Assembly (NCBI GenBank): GCA_023132895.1
Contig: JAGLXL010000005.1
Span: 1 to 64,000, forward strand
DNA: 64,000 nucleotides
Source: Nanobdellota archaeon
Lineage (GTDB): Archaea; Nanobdellota; Nanobdellia; Woesearchaeales; JAGLXL01
Reading direction: 5' to 3'
Part shown: positions 1 through 6,712 of the stretch, in pieces
How the letters are laid out: each line of letters opens with the position of its first letter
Numbering within the stretch: the stretch's first letter is position 1
Position numbers and translations under genes: made by a program
Notes under the pieces: generated by a model
The model's database searches: none
What the model was told of the DNA's origin: nothing
What the model saw: the letters and a program-made list of their open reading frames with translations, nothing else

Positions 1-1
1 C

Positions 2-307
2 AGTGCGTTGAAAGAACAAGTTGGTTTGTTATTAGACCAGATGCAGGAAGATATGCTGGCCAAGGCCAGGAAGTTAATGGAAGAAAATATTGTTGAAGAG
101 AATGATTTGAAGAAAATAATTAAATTAGTTGGTGAAGGCAAGATGGTCAAAACTGTTTTTGACGGCAAAGGCGACGATTTGATTAAGGATAAGACTGGCG
201 GCAAGGCTTTGGTAATACCTTTTGATGAAGAAGTCAAGAAAGGTTTGAAATGCCCTTTTTCTGGGAAGGAAGCTAAGTATATTGTTTATGTAGCGAAAAG
301 TTTGTAG
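2..307 (+). CDS. proS: Prolyl-tRNA synthetase, C-terminal end (partial)
   Basis: The reading frame is open from the left edge and lacks its start. These ~100 residues match the C-terminal part of archaeal/eukaryote-type ProRS: a long helix (KEQVGLLLDQMQEDMLAKA), then a small domain ending in KCPFSGKEAKYIVYVAKSL. ProRS attaches proline to tRNA-Pro in the cytosol. In the family this last domain usually binds zinc through several cysteines, but only one Cys is visible here, so the zinc site appears lost. The next gene starts 7 nt after the stop, suggesting an operon. Confidence 0.8.
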   Translation, partial: SALKEQVGLLLDQMQEDMLAKARKLMEENIVEENDLKKIIKLVGEGKMVKTVFDGKGDDLIKDKTGGKALVIPFDEEVKKGLKCPFSGKEAKYIVYVAKSL

Positions 308-314
308 AGATAAA

Positions 315-770
315 ATGGAAAAACCATATGCAGATTTAACATTGTATTGTGCAAGTAGTTGGAATGCAGTTCTGACTGAAGAGAATTGTGGTGAAGGCGA
401 GTTAACTTTGGAAACAAGCGACAAACGCCAGAGGCAAAGATATTATTTAGCTTTAGAGGTTGTGATGGGAAATATTCGTGCTGATTCTGGAATTAGTATT
501 GCTTTAGGTAGTTTAGCAGAATCAGAAGATGATGCCCAGAATTTGGTTGGTTATATCAAAAAAATTTTTCCTGGTGCAGAAAGTATGATCAATCTCTACG
601 CTTATACTCATGGAAGCATTGCCTTTGGTAAACATGTTCTGATTCCAGGATGGTCAAAAGATAGGGAACAAGAGTTGATTGATATTCTGAAAGAATCTGG
701 CCACCAACATAGATTATTTTTAGGTCAGCTTGAAGACTATCTTTGGAAAAAAAATTTAATTTTTCTCTAG
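315..770 (+). CDS. Hypothetical protein, 151 aa
   Basis: I do not recognise this protein. It is soluble-looking, without signal peptide, membrane segment or clustered cysteines, and has a mixed alpha/beta pattern with a His/Leu-rich helical end. It follows proS after 7 nt and is probably cotranscribed with it. Its stop codon overlaps the stop of the convergent gene at 767 by three bases, which supports both ends. It also overlaps a minus-strand open frame, but that one lacks coding character. Confidence 0.65.
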   Translation: MEKPYADLTLYCASSWNAVLTEENCGEGELTLETSDKRQRQRYYLALEVVMGNIRADSGISIALGSLAESEDDAQNLVGYIKKIFPGAESMINLYAYTHGSIAFGKHVLIPGWSKDREQELIDILKESGHQHRLFLGQLEDYLWKKNLIFL

Positions 771-1828
771 AAATCAAAAATCTTAGTGATGGCTTTTGAT
801 AAATCTTTCATTGGTTTTTTCTTAAGATGCAAGCATTTGCTGTCCATGTAAATTCCTTTGTTGATTTCCATGGAGAAAACAAAGATGTCTGGGAACTGGG
901 CTGAAAGATGTTCTAAAATATAACCGCCGCTAAAAGGATTGTTGATGTCGACTTGCCTTTTTGTTTCCCGACTAAGAGTTTTTCTCATTTCAGCGACAAT
1001 AGGGCCATAGAACTGGGGAACGAATTTTACTCCAAAACTTAAACTGGGCCGGCCGGGTTCATTGACCATGGAATGGCCGTCAAAAACAATATTAAAACGA
1101 TGAGTTTCAATGAGGGTATTTAATAATTCGTAAAATCTTTTGTATGATTTCATTATTTTTTGTTTTTGGTATGGTTTTAAATCTTCTTTCCAAATGTCCT
1201 TGACCCGGGCTTCTGAGTTATTGGTATAAATGGCATTTTCTGGCCTCCGGTTGAAATCGCAGACAAAACGGGATTGTTTGGAGTTAATCCAAATGCCGCC
1301 TTTTTTGAGAACTAAAGGGCCGTAAATAGAGTCAACACCAATGTCTTCTTCACAATAAACAATGGCTTTGGAAATAGCCATTAATTCATTGACATATTCT
1401 GGGATCCAGGTTCCGCCGTGGACTGTTAAGAGAAGGATATTGAATTGGTTGGGTTTGTAGTTGTCGTAGACCATGGTGCCATTATTAGTTAAGGTTAATT
1501 TGATTTTGGGATATTTTTTATAATAAAATTCAATGTCTTCTTTGATTAATTCATAGAGCTCTTCATCGGCAAAGAATTTTTTAAACCAGTAAGAGTTTCT
1601 ATTCCTGTAAAAATAAGCAATGGAATTGTCCAGGACTTCGCCGATTAATTTATTGGCCCCTAACAAAGAAAGAAAATTCAAGTGGGGATTTCTTTCAATC
1701 TTGTCGCTAATTTTTTTGAAATCCTGGATGACAACATCGTAATATTTTTTTTGTTGGCTGATAGTCTCGCCAATTTTATTTAGAACTTTAGCAGAAGTTC
1801 TTAACCAGATTGGTGTTTTCTTTTTCAT
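767..1828 (-). CDS. N-formylglutamate amidohydrolase family protein
   Basis: A 353-residue protein with the motif order of the FGase family (zinc-dependent amidohydrolases that release formate from N-formylglutamate or act on related amides). Visible landmarks are LLLTVHGGTW (about 132-141), a Glu/Asp-rich stretch EEDIGVDS, RFVCDFNRRPENA (187-199), FDGHSM (249-254), NNPFSGGYI (296-304) and a late Glu near 321. The classical SxPHSG motif is changed to TVHGG, so the substrate may differ. It starts one base after the stop of the GCS2-like gene upstream; the two probably form a two-gene operon acting on the same glutamyl or amide-linked metabolite, which is an inference from the pairing. Confidence 0.72.
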   Translation of the reverse strand: MKKKTPIWLRTSAKVLNKIGETISQQKKYYDVVIQDFKKISDKIERNPHLNFLSLLGANKLIGEVLDNSIAYFYRNRNSYWFKKFFADEELYELIKEDIEFYYKKYPKIKLTLTNNGTMVYDNYKPNQFNILLLTVHGGTWIPEYVNELMAISKAIVYCEEDIGVDSIYGPLVLKKGGIWINSKQSRFVCDFNRRPENAIYTNNSEARVKDIWKEDLKPYQKQKIMKSYKRFYELLNTLIETHRFNIVFDGHSMVNEPGRPSLSFGVKFVPQFYGPIVAEMRKTLSRETKRQVDINNPFSGGYILEHLSAQFPDIFVFSMEINKGIYMDSKCLHLKKKPMKDLSKAITKIFDF

Positions 1829-1829
1829 C

Positions 1830-3164
1830 TTAGTCTAGATGTTTGACCATCTGCTCTGTTTTTTGGATTTTGTTGAGTGTCTTTTGTGACATTTCTAAAG
1901 CAAGTTCAGCCATGACTTGATCAGGAACTTGTTTTTCGGGGTTGTAGCCTTTTTTCCTGATTTTTTTGAGCATGAGATCTGAGACTGTTTTCTTTTCGTC
2001 GAGCATATCAGCAAATGGCTGGATAACTTTGATGTATCTTTTGTTGATTAAATTACGGGCAAACTTGAAAAATCTTTTGCAGTACATGTGCATATATTTG
2101 TCTTCAAGGCCTTTGTAGGCGCTGAGGTATTGAAGCTGTTTCCTGACGTGGGTGTGAGGAGCGATATAGACCAAATTGTCCTCTCTTTTGAAAGGCTCTT
2201 CAATGCCGATTTCAGAAGGAACAACTTTCATGAAATCCTGATGGATTTTCCTCTGGACATATTTGATGAGGACACTGCCGGCAGTGAAAATTTCAGGATA
2301 ATTCATGTCCATGGAGCGCTGTTCAATAGTGCCGTGCTTGTTGATTTTAATGGGGTTCCAGCAGAAGTCCAGGATTTTGCCGTATTTGGAAATATCTGAA
2401 GCAGGAATGCCTTTTTTTTCTAAAACTCTCTTCATTCGAGCGTGCCGGCTTTTGAGAGTGTAGATTAAATCTGTTAAGGTTTGCTTGTACGGCGGAAGGT
2501 TGCCGTACTGGGTATAACCAGTGTAGAGGGCACCTGGAAATTTTAAAACACGGTCTCCTCGGTAGATGACGATTCTTGAATCTTTGGCCAGGAATTTTCC
2601 ATCAAGGAAAGGAGATGATTGGTGAAAAGTGACTAAAGCCGGGTCCATGGCAATGCCCATATTGTAGCTGTCGATGAGAGTTTGTTTAATTTTAGGGCTT
2701 AATAACGGTTTGAGGGATTTGTTTTTTTTGTCAAAAACACCTCTGGGCAAAGTGTAATGGCAATGGAAAGCAATGGATTTGCCAGCTAATTGAAAGCGTT
2801 CTTTGCCGAGAACCTTTTTTTTGAGAGCATACCATTTGCTTTGCCTTATTTTGGGGCGAAATTTGCCAGGATAAGTTGAAAGAGGATAGATGATAATATT
2901 ATTTTTTTCAGCGGTTTCAAGAATGATTTTGTAGGTCTTGAGAATTTCTGCGGTAGTGTTGTTGACGTGAACAGATGGAAAAGAAACAAACTCAAGCATG
3001 TGCTTGCCGCATTCTTTGTAGAGGAGAATATTCTTGTTTTGTTTTTTGCATTCTTTGATGAGAAAGTCGGCTTTGTTGGTGATAAAGCCTTTTTCATTTA
3101 AGGTTTGGACTTCTAGTTCAACCCCGGTTTTTGAACGTTTTAAAGGCTTACTCTTTTTTTTCAT
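1830..3164 (-). CDS. GCS2-like carboxylate-amine ligase
   Basis: About 444 residues resembling the glutamate-cysteine ligase 2 (GCS2) family, ATP-grasp-unrelated ligases that join a carboxylate to an amine. Seen: GVELEVQTL (15-23) where the family has GxExE, MLEFVSFPSVH (57-67), HCHYTLPRG (135-143) and EQRSMDMN (282-289), which fit the metal/ATP-binding acidic residues. I chose ATG 3164; a TTG directly before it would add one residue. A TATA box at 3187-3198 is ~29 bp upstream, fitting a leaderless mRNA. The amidohydrolase gene follows at once, so ligation and hydrolysis may act in one pathway or control the same amide. The true substrate cannot be told from sequence. Confidence 0.7.
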   Translation of the reverse strand: MKKKSKPLKRSKTGVELEVQTLNEKGFITNKADFLIKECKKQNKNILLYKECGKHMLEFVSFPSVHVNNTTAEILKTYKIILETAEKNNIIIYPLSTYPGKFRPKIRQSKWYALKKKVLGKERFQLAGKSIAFHCHYTLPRGVFDKKNKSLKPLLSPKIKQTLIDSYNMGIAMDPALVTFHQSSPFLDGKFLAKDSRIVIYRGDRVLKFPGALYTGYTQYGNLPPYKQTLTDLIYTLKSRHARMKRVLEKKGIPASDISKYGKILDFCWNPIKINKHGTIEQRSMDMNYPEIFTAGSVLIKYVQRKIHQDFMKVVPSEIGIEEPFKREDNLVYIAPHTHVRKQLQYLSAYKGLEDKYMHMYCKRFFKFARNLINKRYIKVIQPFADMLDEKKTVSDLMLKKIRKKGYNPEKQVPDQVMAELALEMSQKTLNKIQKTEQMVKHLD

Positions 3165-3186
3165 CAAGAAAAATAAAAGTCTTTGG

Positions 3187-3198
3187 ATTTATAAAAGT
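3187..3198 (-). promoter_or_regulatory. TATA box for the GCS2-like/amidohydrolase operon
   Basis: On the minus strand CTTTTATAAATC is centred about 28 bp before ATG 3164, the usual archaeal TATA-to-start spacing for a leaderless transcript. Confidence 0.55.
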
Positions 3199-3208
3199 TT
3201 TCAAAGCA

Positions 3209-3318
3209 GTTAAGCCCTGTCGTTCGCCATGCTTCAACTGAGGTAATTAGAGGTGAAGCACCATGGCAGTTTTACAATACGAATATTTGGCTCACTTGCC
3301 AATTGGCCAGGGCTTAAC
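3209..3318 (+). ncRNA. Candidate structured RNA, three-way junction
   Basis: A 110-nt stretch closed by a perfect 11-bp helix, GTTAAGCCCTG (3209-3219) with CAGGGCTTAAC (3308-3318). Inside, GCCATG plus CTTCA (3226-3236) pairs with TGAAG-CAC-CATGGC (3254-3267), giving 11 bp with a 3-nt bulge, and TTGGC (3287-3291) pairs with GCCAA (3298-3302). The result is a three-way junction. It lies between divergent promoters and has no own clear promoter on the plus strand. A 19-codon frame at 3263-3322 with a good ribosome site (GAGGTGA) overlaps it. It matches no RNA class I know. The strand is uncertain because perfect helices pair on both. Confidence 0.45.
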
Positions 3319-3328
3319 TTAGCATAAA

Positions 3329-3340
3329 GCTTTTAAAACC
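3329..3340 (+). promoter_or_regulatory. TATA box for the PLP enzyme gene
   Basis: GCTTTTAAAACC is centred 26 bp before ATG 3360, fitting a leaderless transcript. Confidence 0.55.
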
Positions 3341-3359
3341 AACCCAATTCTATGAATTT

Positions 3360-4181
3360 ATGCCTAAGAACAATTTAATCGCGAAAATCAGGGAATTTAC
3401 AGGTCATGACCATATCCAGGTTTTGCCTAGCGGCAATGCTGCGATTATGGCTGCTGTCTATGTGGCGAAGAAGGTGAATAAAAAAGCGTTTTTTTTGATT
3501 CCAGACCAGGGAGGTTGGCTGACATATAAGGAATATCCTGAGATGTTTGGGATTCAGGTTCAGGAAATCAAGACCAAAGACAGTATTTTTGATTTGGAGG
3601 ATTTGAAAAAGCATGTTTCTAGTGGTACGGCTTTAATTTATTCCAATCCAGCTGGTTATTTTGCTGAACAGCCAGCCAAACAGATTTTTGATATCTGCAA
3701 AAAGGCCAAGTGTCTGGTAATCATGGATGTTTCTGGCTCGTTTGGCAATGGAATGTGTTCTGGAGATTGTGCTGACATACTGGTCTGTTCGTTTGGCAAG
3801 TGGAAAGTAGTTGATAATGGTTATGGCGGATTTGTTTCGGCTCGAGAAAAAGGGGTTTTTGATGAAGGTAAAGTATTTTATAAAATGATGAAAGTAAGCA
3901 ACTGTTCTTACAAGTGCATTTTGGAGAAAATTGATGGGTTGAGAGAAAGGTGGAAGCTTTTATTGGAGGCGAGGGAAAAAGTCCTGAAAGACTTGGCAGA
4001 GATGGATATTGTCTATCCTGAGAAAAAAGGCATAAATGTGGTGGTTCGCTTTAAAGACCTGGATGAAAAGGATAAAATTTTAAAATACTGCAAGAATAAT
4101 AACCTTGAATATACTGAATGTCCTCGTTACATTAGGATTGATGACAAAGCAATTTCAATTGAAATCAAAAGGCTGGGGTGA
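3360..4181 (+). CDS. PLP-dependent aminotransferase-like protein (fold type I, short)
   Basis: 273 residues, shorter than usual fold type I aminotransferases (350-420). Seen: LPSGNAAIMAA (22-32) as the phosphate-binding turn, VIMDVSGSFG (120-129) with Asp123 where the PLP-nitrogen Asp sits, and VCSFGKWKVVDNGYGGF (142-158) with Lys147 as the likely Schiff-base lysine. The small C-terminal domain is reduced. This looks like the DegT/cysteine desulfurase side of the family, but the substrate is unknown. The gene has its own TATA box and ends 4 nt before the zinc-ribbon gene, with which it is probably cotranscribed. Confidence 0.65.
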   Translation: MPKNNLIAKIREFTGHDHIQVLPSGNAAIMAAVYVAKKVNKKAFFLIPDQGGWLTYKEYPEMFGIQVQEIKTKDSIFDLEDLKKHVSSGTALIYSNPAGYFAEQPAKQIFDICKKAKCLVIMDVSGSFGNGMCSGDCADILVCSFGKWKVVDNGYGGFVSAREKGVFDEGKVFYKMMKVSNCSYKCILEKIDGLRERWKLLLEAREKVLKDLAEMDIVYPEKKGINVVVRFKDLDEKDKILKYCKNNNLEYTECPRYIRIDDKAISIEIKRLG

Positions 4182-4185
4182 AAAA

Positions 4186-4587
4186 ATGGCATTAGAAGAG
4201 CCTACAAACATGGAAGAATTGGTTTATTTTACTAATAGATTTTTAGATAATGACGGGCAGGTGATGTGCTGGGTTGAACGGAATGAATGCCCAAAATGCC
4301 ACAAAGCAAAGATGGGCAAACCCTTAGACCCTAAAACAGGCAAGTCAAAAATCAGAGCTAAGGAATATGTCTGCCCAGAATGCGGCCATGTCATTGAGAA
4401 AAAAGAATATGAAGAAACATTGACTGCTTCAGCTAAGTATACTTGTCCTAAATGTGGGAAAGCTGGTGAGGGTCAGGTTCCTTTCAAAAGAAAGAAAGTT
4501 AAGGGAGCAGATTCCATTATCTTTACCTGCCAACACTGCGGCGAGAAGATTTATGTTACTAAGAAGATGAAGAAGTTGAAGGAATGA
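4186..4587 (+). CDS. Double zinc-ribbon protein
   Basis: 133 residues from ATG 4186, chosen because GGGGTGA lies just upstream; the frame is open further up to 4105, but that part overlaps the previous gene. Four CxxC pairs (C35/C38, C63/C66, C87/C90, C115/C118) form two zinc ribbons, ending in a basic tail KIYVTKKMKKLKE. Such proteins bind nucleic acid or act as transcription or translation accessory factors, but I cannot name a family. The last 51 bp (4537-4587) recur at 5990-6040 on the far side of the next gene, which is therefore probably an insertion. Confidence 0.75.
   Translation: MALEEPTNMEELVYFTNRFLDNDGQVMCWVERNECPKCHKAKMGKPLDPKTGKSKIRAKEYVCPECGHVIEKKEYEETLTASAKYTCPKCGKAGEGQVPFKRKKVKGADSIIFTCQHCGEKIYVTKKMKKLKE
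4537..4587 (+). repeat. Direct repeat, copy 1 (3' end of the zinc-ribbon gene)
   Basis: 51 bp encoding CGEKIYVTKKMKKLKE-stop. Copy 2 at 5990-6040 has 45 of 51 identical bases and no gap. The two copies bracket the DUF4143 ATPase gene and its operators. Confidence 0.85.
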
Positions 4588-4589
4588 AA

Positions 4590-5921
4590 CTAGACTAACA
4601 ACCATTTCCATAAAGGAATGAATTTTATTCCTTTTTCTTTTTTCTCTAAATCTTTGGTTAATATAATCAGTTCTTTTGTTTTTTTAAATAATTTTTTAAA
4701 TTCATGTAAGGCTTTTACTTCTCTTTCTTCAATCTCATTAGTGTAAGAAACATTCAATGCTATTAAGGCATTTTCTGTATTTTTCACTACAAAATCAATT
4801 TCTCCTTTATTCCGCTTAGAAATGCTCTGCATTTCTGGCGTGCCAGAAATCTTTGATTTCTTAGCATTCCAATAATAAACATCGTTTTCCCTTCTTTTTA
4901 ATTCTACTAAAACTAAATTTTCTACCAACTTACCTTCATCCTTGGAAAAGGTAAAGGAAACAGCGTTGCGCAGGCCATTGTCTATGCAGTAAATCTTTGA
5001 AGCTAAGGTTTTTTGTTCTTTCAAAGAATAAGAAAAATGATCTAAAGTAAAGAATAAAAAAGCTTCTTTATAATAAGAGAGGTAGTCTTTAATTGTATCA
5101 TAAGACATTCCCAATAAACTTCTTAAATTTCTGAGTGAAATCAAACCTGTAAAATTAGTGATTAAAAACAAGGCTAGATCTTTGGTCTTTTGGCTGTTTG
5201 AATTATACCGATCAATGATGTCTTTGTATAAAATGTCGTCAAAATACTGCTTAAGAATTTGTCTTTTGTAATCTTCAAGCTTAAAAACAATTTCAGGGAA
5301 TCCGCCTAGGTTTAAATATTCCTTAAGATGCCTTAAAATAACTAGTTTGGTTTTTTCCAGCAGCAGGTTTTTTTTGAGGCTGCTTTTATTCATCTTAATA
5401 TTTTTAAATAATAAAAATTCTTCAAAGCTCAGCGGGAAAACCTCAAAAGTTAAATTTCTACCAGTCAAGAGCGTGGAGTATTCTTTTTTTAAGAGATAAG
5501 AGCAGGAGCCAGAAATTATGAACTTATCATTGGTTTTGAGATCATACTTTTTTCTTAACCAGGACTCCCAACCATCTTTTTTGTGGATTTCATCAAAAAA
5601 AATATAAGCTTTTTTTTCAGGATTTATATTTTCCCTATAGCTTTGATAAATATCATCTAAGGTATCTTTGGTTAGTTTTTTGTCTTCCAGGTTCACCAAT
5701 AAGATTTGCTGTGGGGAGTTCTTTTTAAGAAGATTATCAATCATCTGGTACATCAAAGTGCTTTTGCCGGCTCTTCGTATACCAGTAATAATAGTTATCT
5801 CCTTAATTCCTGTGGAGTTGACAAGCAGATCATACTGGGGGCGGTGTTTGCCTTTGAACTTTTCGATCAACCCTTTGTTTTCCCACCAAGGGTTCCATTC
5901 CATTAATTTGTTAATTTCCAT
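4590..5921 (-). CDS. DUF4143-type AAA ATPase
   Basis: 443 residues of the ATP-binding family common in archaea and mobile regions. Walker A GIRRAGKST (47-55), Walker B YIFFDEIHK (106-114), a sensor-like FIISGSCS (134-141), then the PLSFEEFL segment and a C-terminal DUF4143 domain with a nuclease-like fold in related proteins (GEIDFVV near the end). Function in the family is not settled; roles in defence or as mobile accessory genes are proposed. The stop lies 2 bp from the convergent zinc-ribbon gene. Two 20-bp palindromes flank its TATA box, so it is probably tightly repressed. A duplicated gene end on the far side marks it as a recent insertion. Confidence 0.85.
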   Translation of the reverse strand: MEINKLMEWNPWWENKGLIEKFKGKHRPQYDLLVNSTGIKEITIITGIRRAGKSTLMYQMIDNLLKKNSPQQILLVNLEDKKLTKDTLDDIYQSYRENINPEKKAYIFFDEIHKKDGWESWLRKKYDLKTNDKFIISGSCSYLLKKEYSTLLTGRNLTFEVFPLSFEEFLLFKNIKMNKSSLKKNLLLEKTKLVILRHLKEYLNLGGFPEIVFKLEDYKRQILKQYFDDILYKDIIDRYNSNSQKTKDLALFLITNFTGLISLRNLRSLLGMSYDTIKDYLSYYKEAFLFFTLDHFSYSLKEQKTLASKIYCIDNGLRNAVSFTFSKDEGKLVENLVLVELKRRENDVYYWNAKKSKISGTPEMQSISKRNKGEIDFVVKNTENALIALNVSYTNEIEEREVKALHEFKKLFKKTKELIILTKDLEKKEKGIKFIPLWKWLLV

Positions 5922-5922
5922 A

Positions 5923-5975
5923 TGTTACAGTAGAGTGTAACAAATGGTATATAAATGTTACGTTTTAGTGTAACA
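5923..5975 (-). promoter_or_regulatory. Promoter with twin palindromic operators
   Basis: TGTTACAGTAGAGTGTAACA (5923-5942) and TGTTACGTTTTAGTGTAACA (5956-5975) are two copies of an imperfect palindrome, TGTTAC-N8-GTAACA. Between and touching them lies the TATA box (ATTTATATACC on the minus strand, 5946-5956). A dimeric repressor bound at both would block TBP/TFB and entry. Drives the ATPase gene at 5921. Confidence 0.75.
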
Positions 5976-5989
5976 TTTAACCAGCTAAA

Positions 5990-6040
5990 TGTGGCGAGAA
6001 GATTTATGTTACAAAGAAGATGAAGAGGATGAAAGACTGA
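5990..6040 (+). repeat. Direct repeat, copy 2 (orphan gene end)
   Basis: 51 bp encoding CGEKIYVTKKMKRMKD-stop, the same as the end of the zinc-ribbon gene apart from six base changes. Three changes are silent and three conservative (K/R, L/M, E/D), so this copy evolved as coding sequence before it was detached. No start or body of a gene precedes it. Confidence 0.8.
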
Positions 6041-6147
6041 GAAATCCAAAAAGGATTTCTGGTGAACTTAGAAATCCCTGAAGGGATTTCTTGTTTCCCA
6101 AAAACGTCAACGTTTTTGAGGATCTTAAAAAATCGGAGATTTTTCAA
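6040..6147. repeat. Array of four short palindromes
   Basis: Four hairpins in a row: AGAAATCC-loop-GGATTTCT (6040-6060), AGAAATCCCT-GA-AGGGATTTCT (6070-6091, 10-bp arms), CAAAAACG-TCAA-CGTTTTTG (6099-6118), and CTT-AAAAAATC-GGA-GATTTTTC-AAG (6124-6147). They follow the orphan gene end. From 6148 to 6272 I see nothing beyond AT-rich sequence with one GAGGAGGT stretch lacking a credible frame. Confidence 0.75.
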
Positions 6148-6272
6148 GAGAATAGATTTTATTTAGATAATTAGTGGAAAAGATAGTTAGAAGAAAGTAT
6201 TTTAGACATTCTTGAAAGAGGAGGTTAATATTTCTATTTAATGTCAAAGAATAATTTAAAAAGAAAAAGAGT

Positions 6273-6464
6273 TTACTCTGTTTTCATTCTTTCCATTAAA
6301 ATATCAGTTAAAACTCCTAATCGTTTTTCTCTCATTGGATCTTGTCCAAGTTTATAAAATTTATCAGGTCCAATTGCCATATCCTCTCTGATGTTAATTA
6401 ATGTGTTGGTAGACATTCTTGAGTATTCGCCAAAAAGTTGTTTTACAACATAATCTTTATTCAT
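6273..6464 (-). CDS. Small hypothetical protein, 63 aa
   Basis: I do not recognise it. ATG 6464 is chosen because GAGGT stands seven bases before it; the frame is open further up but that part reads through the promoter region. The product is soluble and fairly charged (starts MNKDYVVKQLFGEYSRMS, ends MERMKTE), mostly helical. A TATA-like TTTATATA lies about 65 bp upstream. It stands alone between the palindrome array and metG, pointing away from metG. Confidence 0.55.
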   Translation of the reverse strand: MNKDYVVKQLFGEYSRMSTNTLINIREDMAIGPDKFYKLGQDPMREKRLGVLTDILMERMKTE

Positions 6465-6679
6465 TTTTAATACCTCTTCATTTAGTTGTATTTTTTTTGA
6501 TATATGTATAAAATAGTTAACTAATATATAAAGCTTTCGATTTTTAATCACTAAATAGTGATAACAAAATAAGAATGCCGAATACTTGCTAAAACTGATT
6601 TTGATTCCATGTTTGTTGGTATAATAGAACTAATATTAAATTTTTCTATTTCGGACAATATTTACTGTATTAAAATAAA

Positions 6680-6692
6680 AAGTTTATATACT
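6680..6692 (+). promoter_or_regulatory. TATA box of metG
   Basis: AAGTTTATATACT is centred about 26 bp before ATG 6713, so the mRNA is probably leaderless. The rest of 6465-6679 is AT-rich and without visible features. Confidence 0.6.
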
Positions 6693-6712
6693 GGAAGTTT
6701 TTTATTCTGTCT

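Noticed and set aside
3209-3318. Reading the structured region as 5S rRNA or a tRNA
   Set aside because: GTTAAGCCC recalls 5S rRNA, but it lies in the closing helix, loop sequences do not match, and no acceptor/T-arm layout exists.
4105-4185. Upstream extension of the zinc-ribbon gene
   Set aside because: These 27 codons lie inside the aminotransferase gene and lack a ribosome site, while ATG 4186 has one.
4590-6040. A classic IS element or transposon carrying the ATPase
   Set aside because: No transposase and no terminal inverted repeats at the ends of the segment; the flanking repeat is a gene end, not a short random target duplication.
6241-6360. Short plus-strand frame after a GAGGAGGT site
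   Set aside because: It ends after 39 codons, is antisense to the small minus gene at 6273, and its composition is not protein-like.
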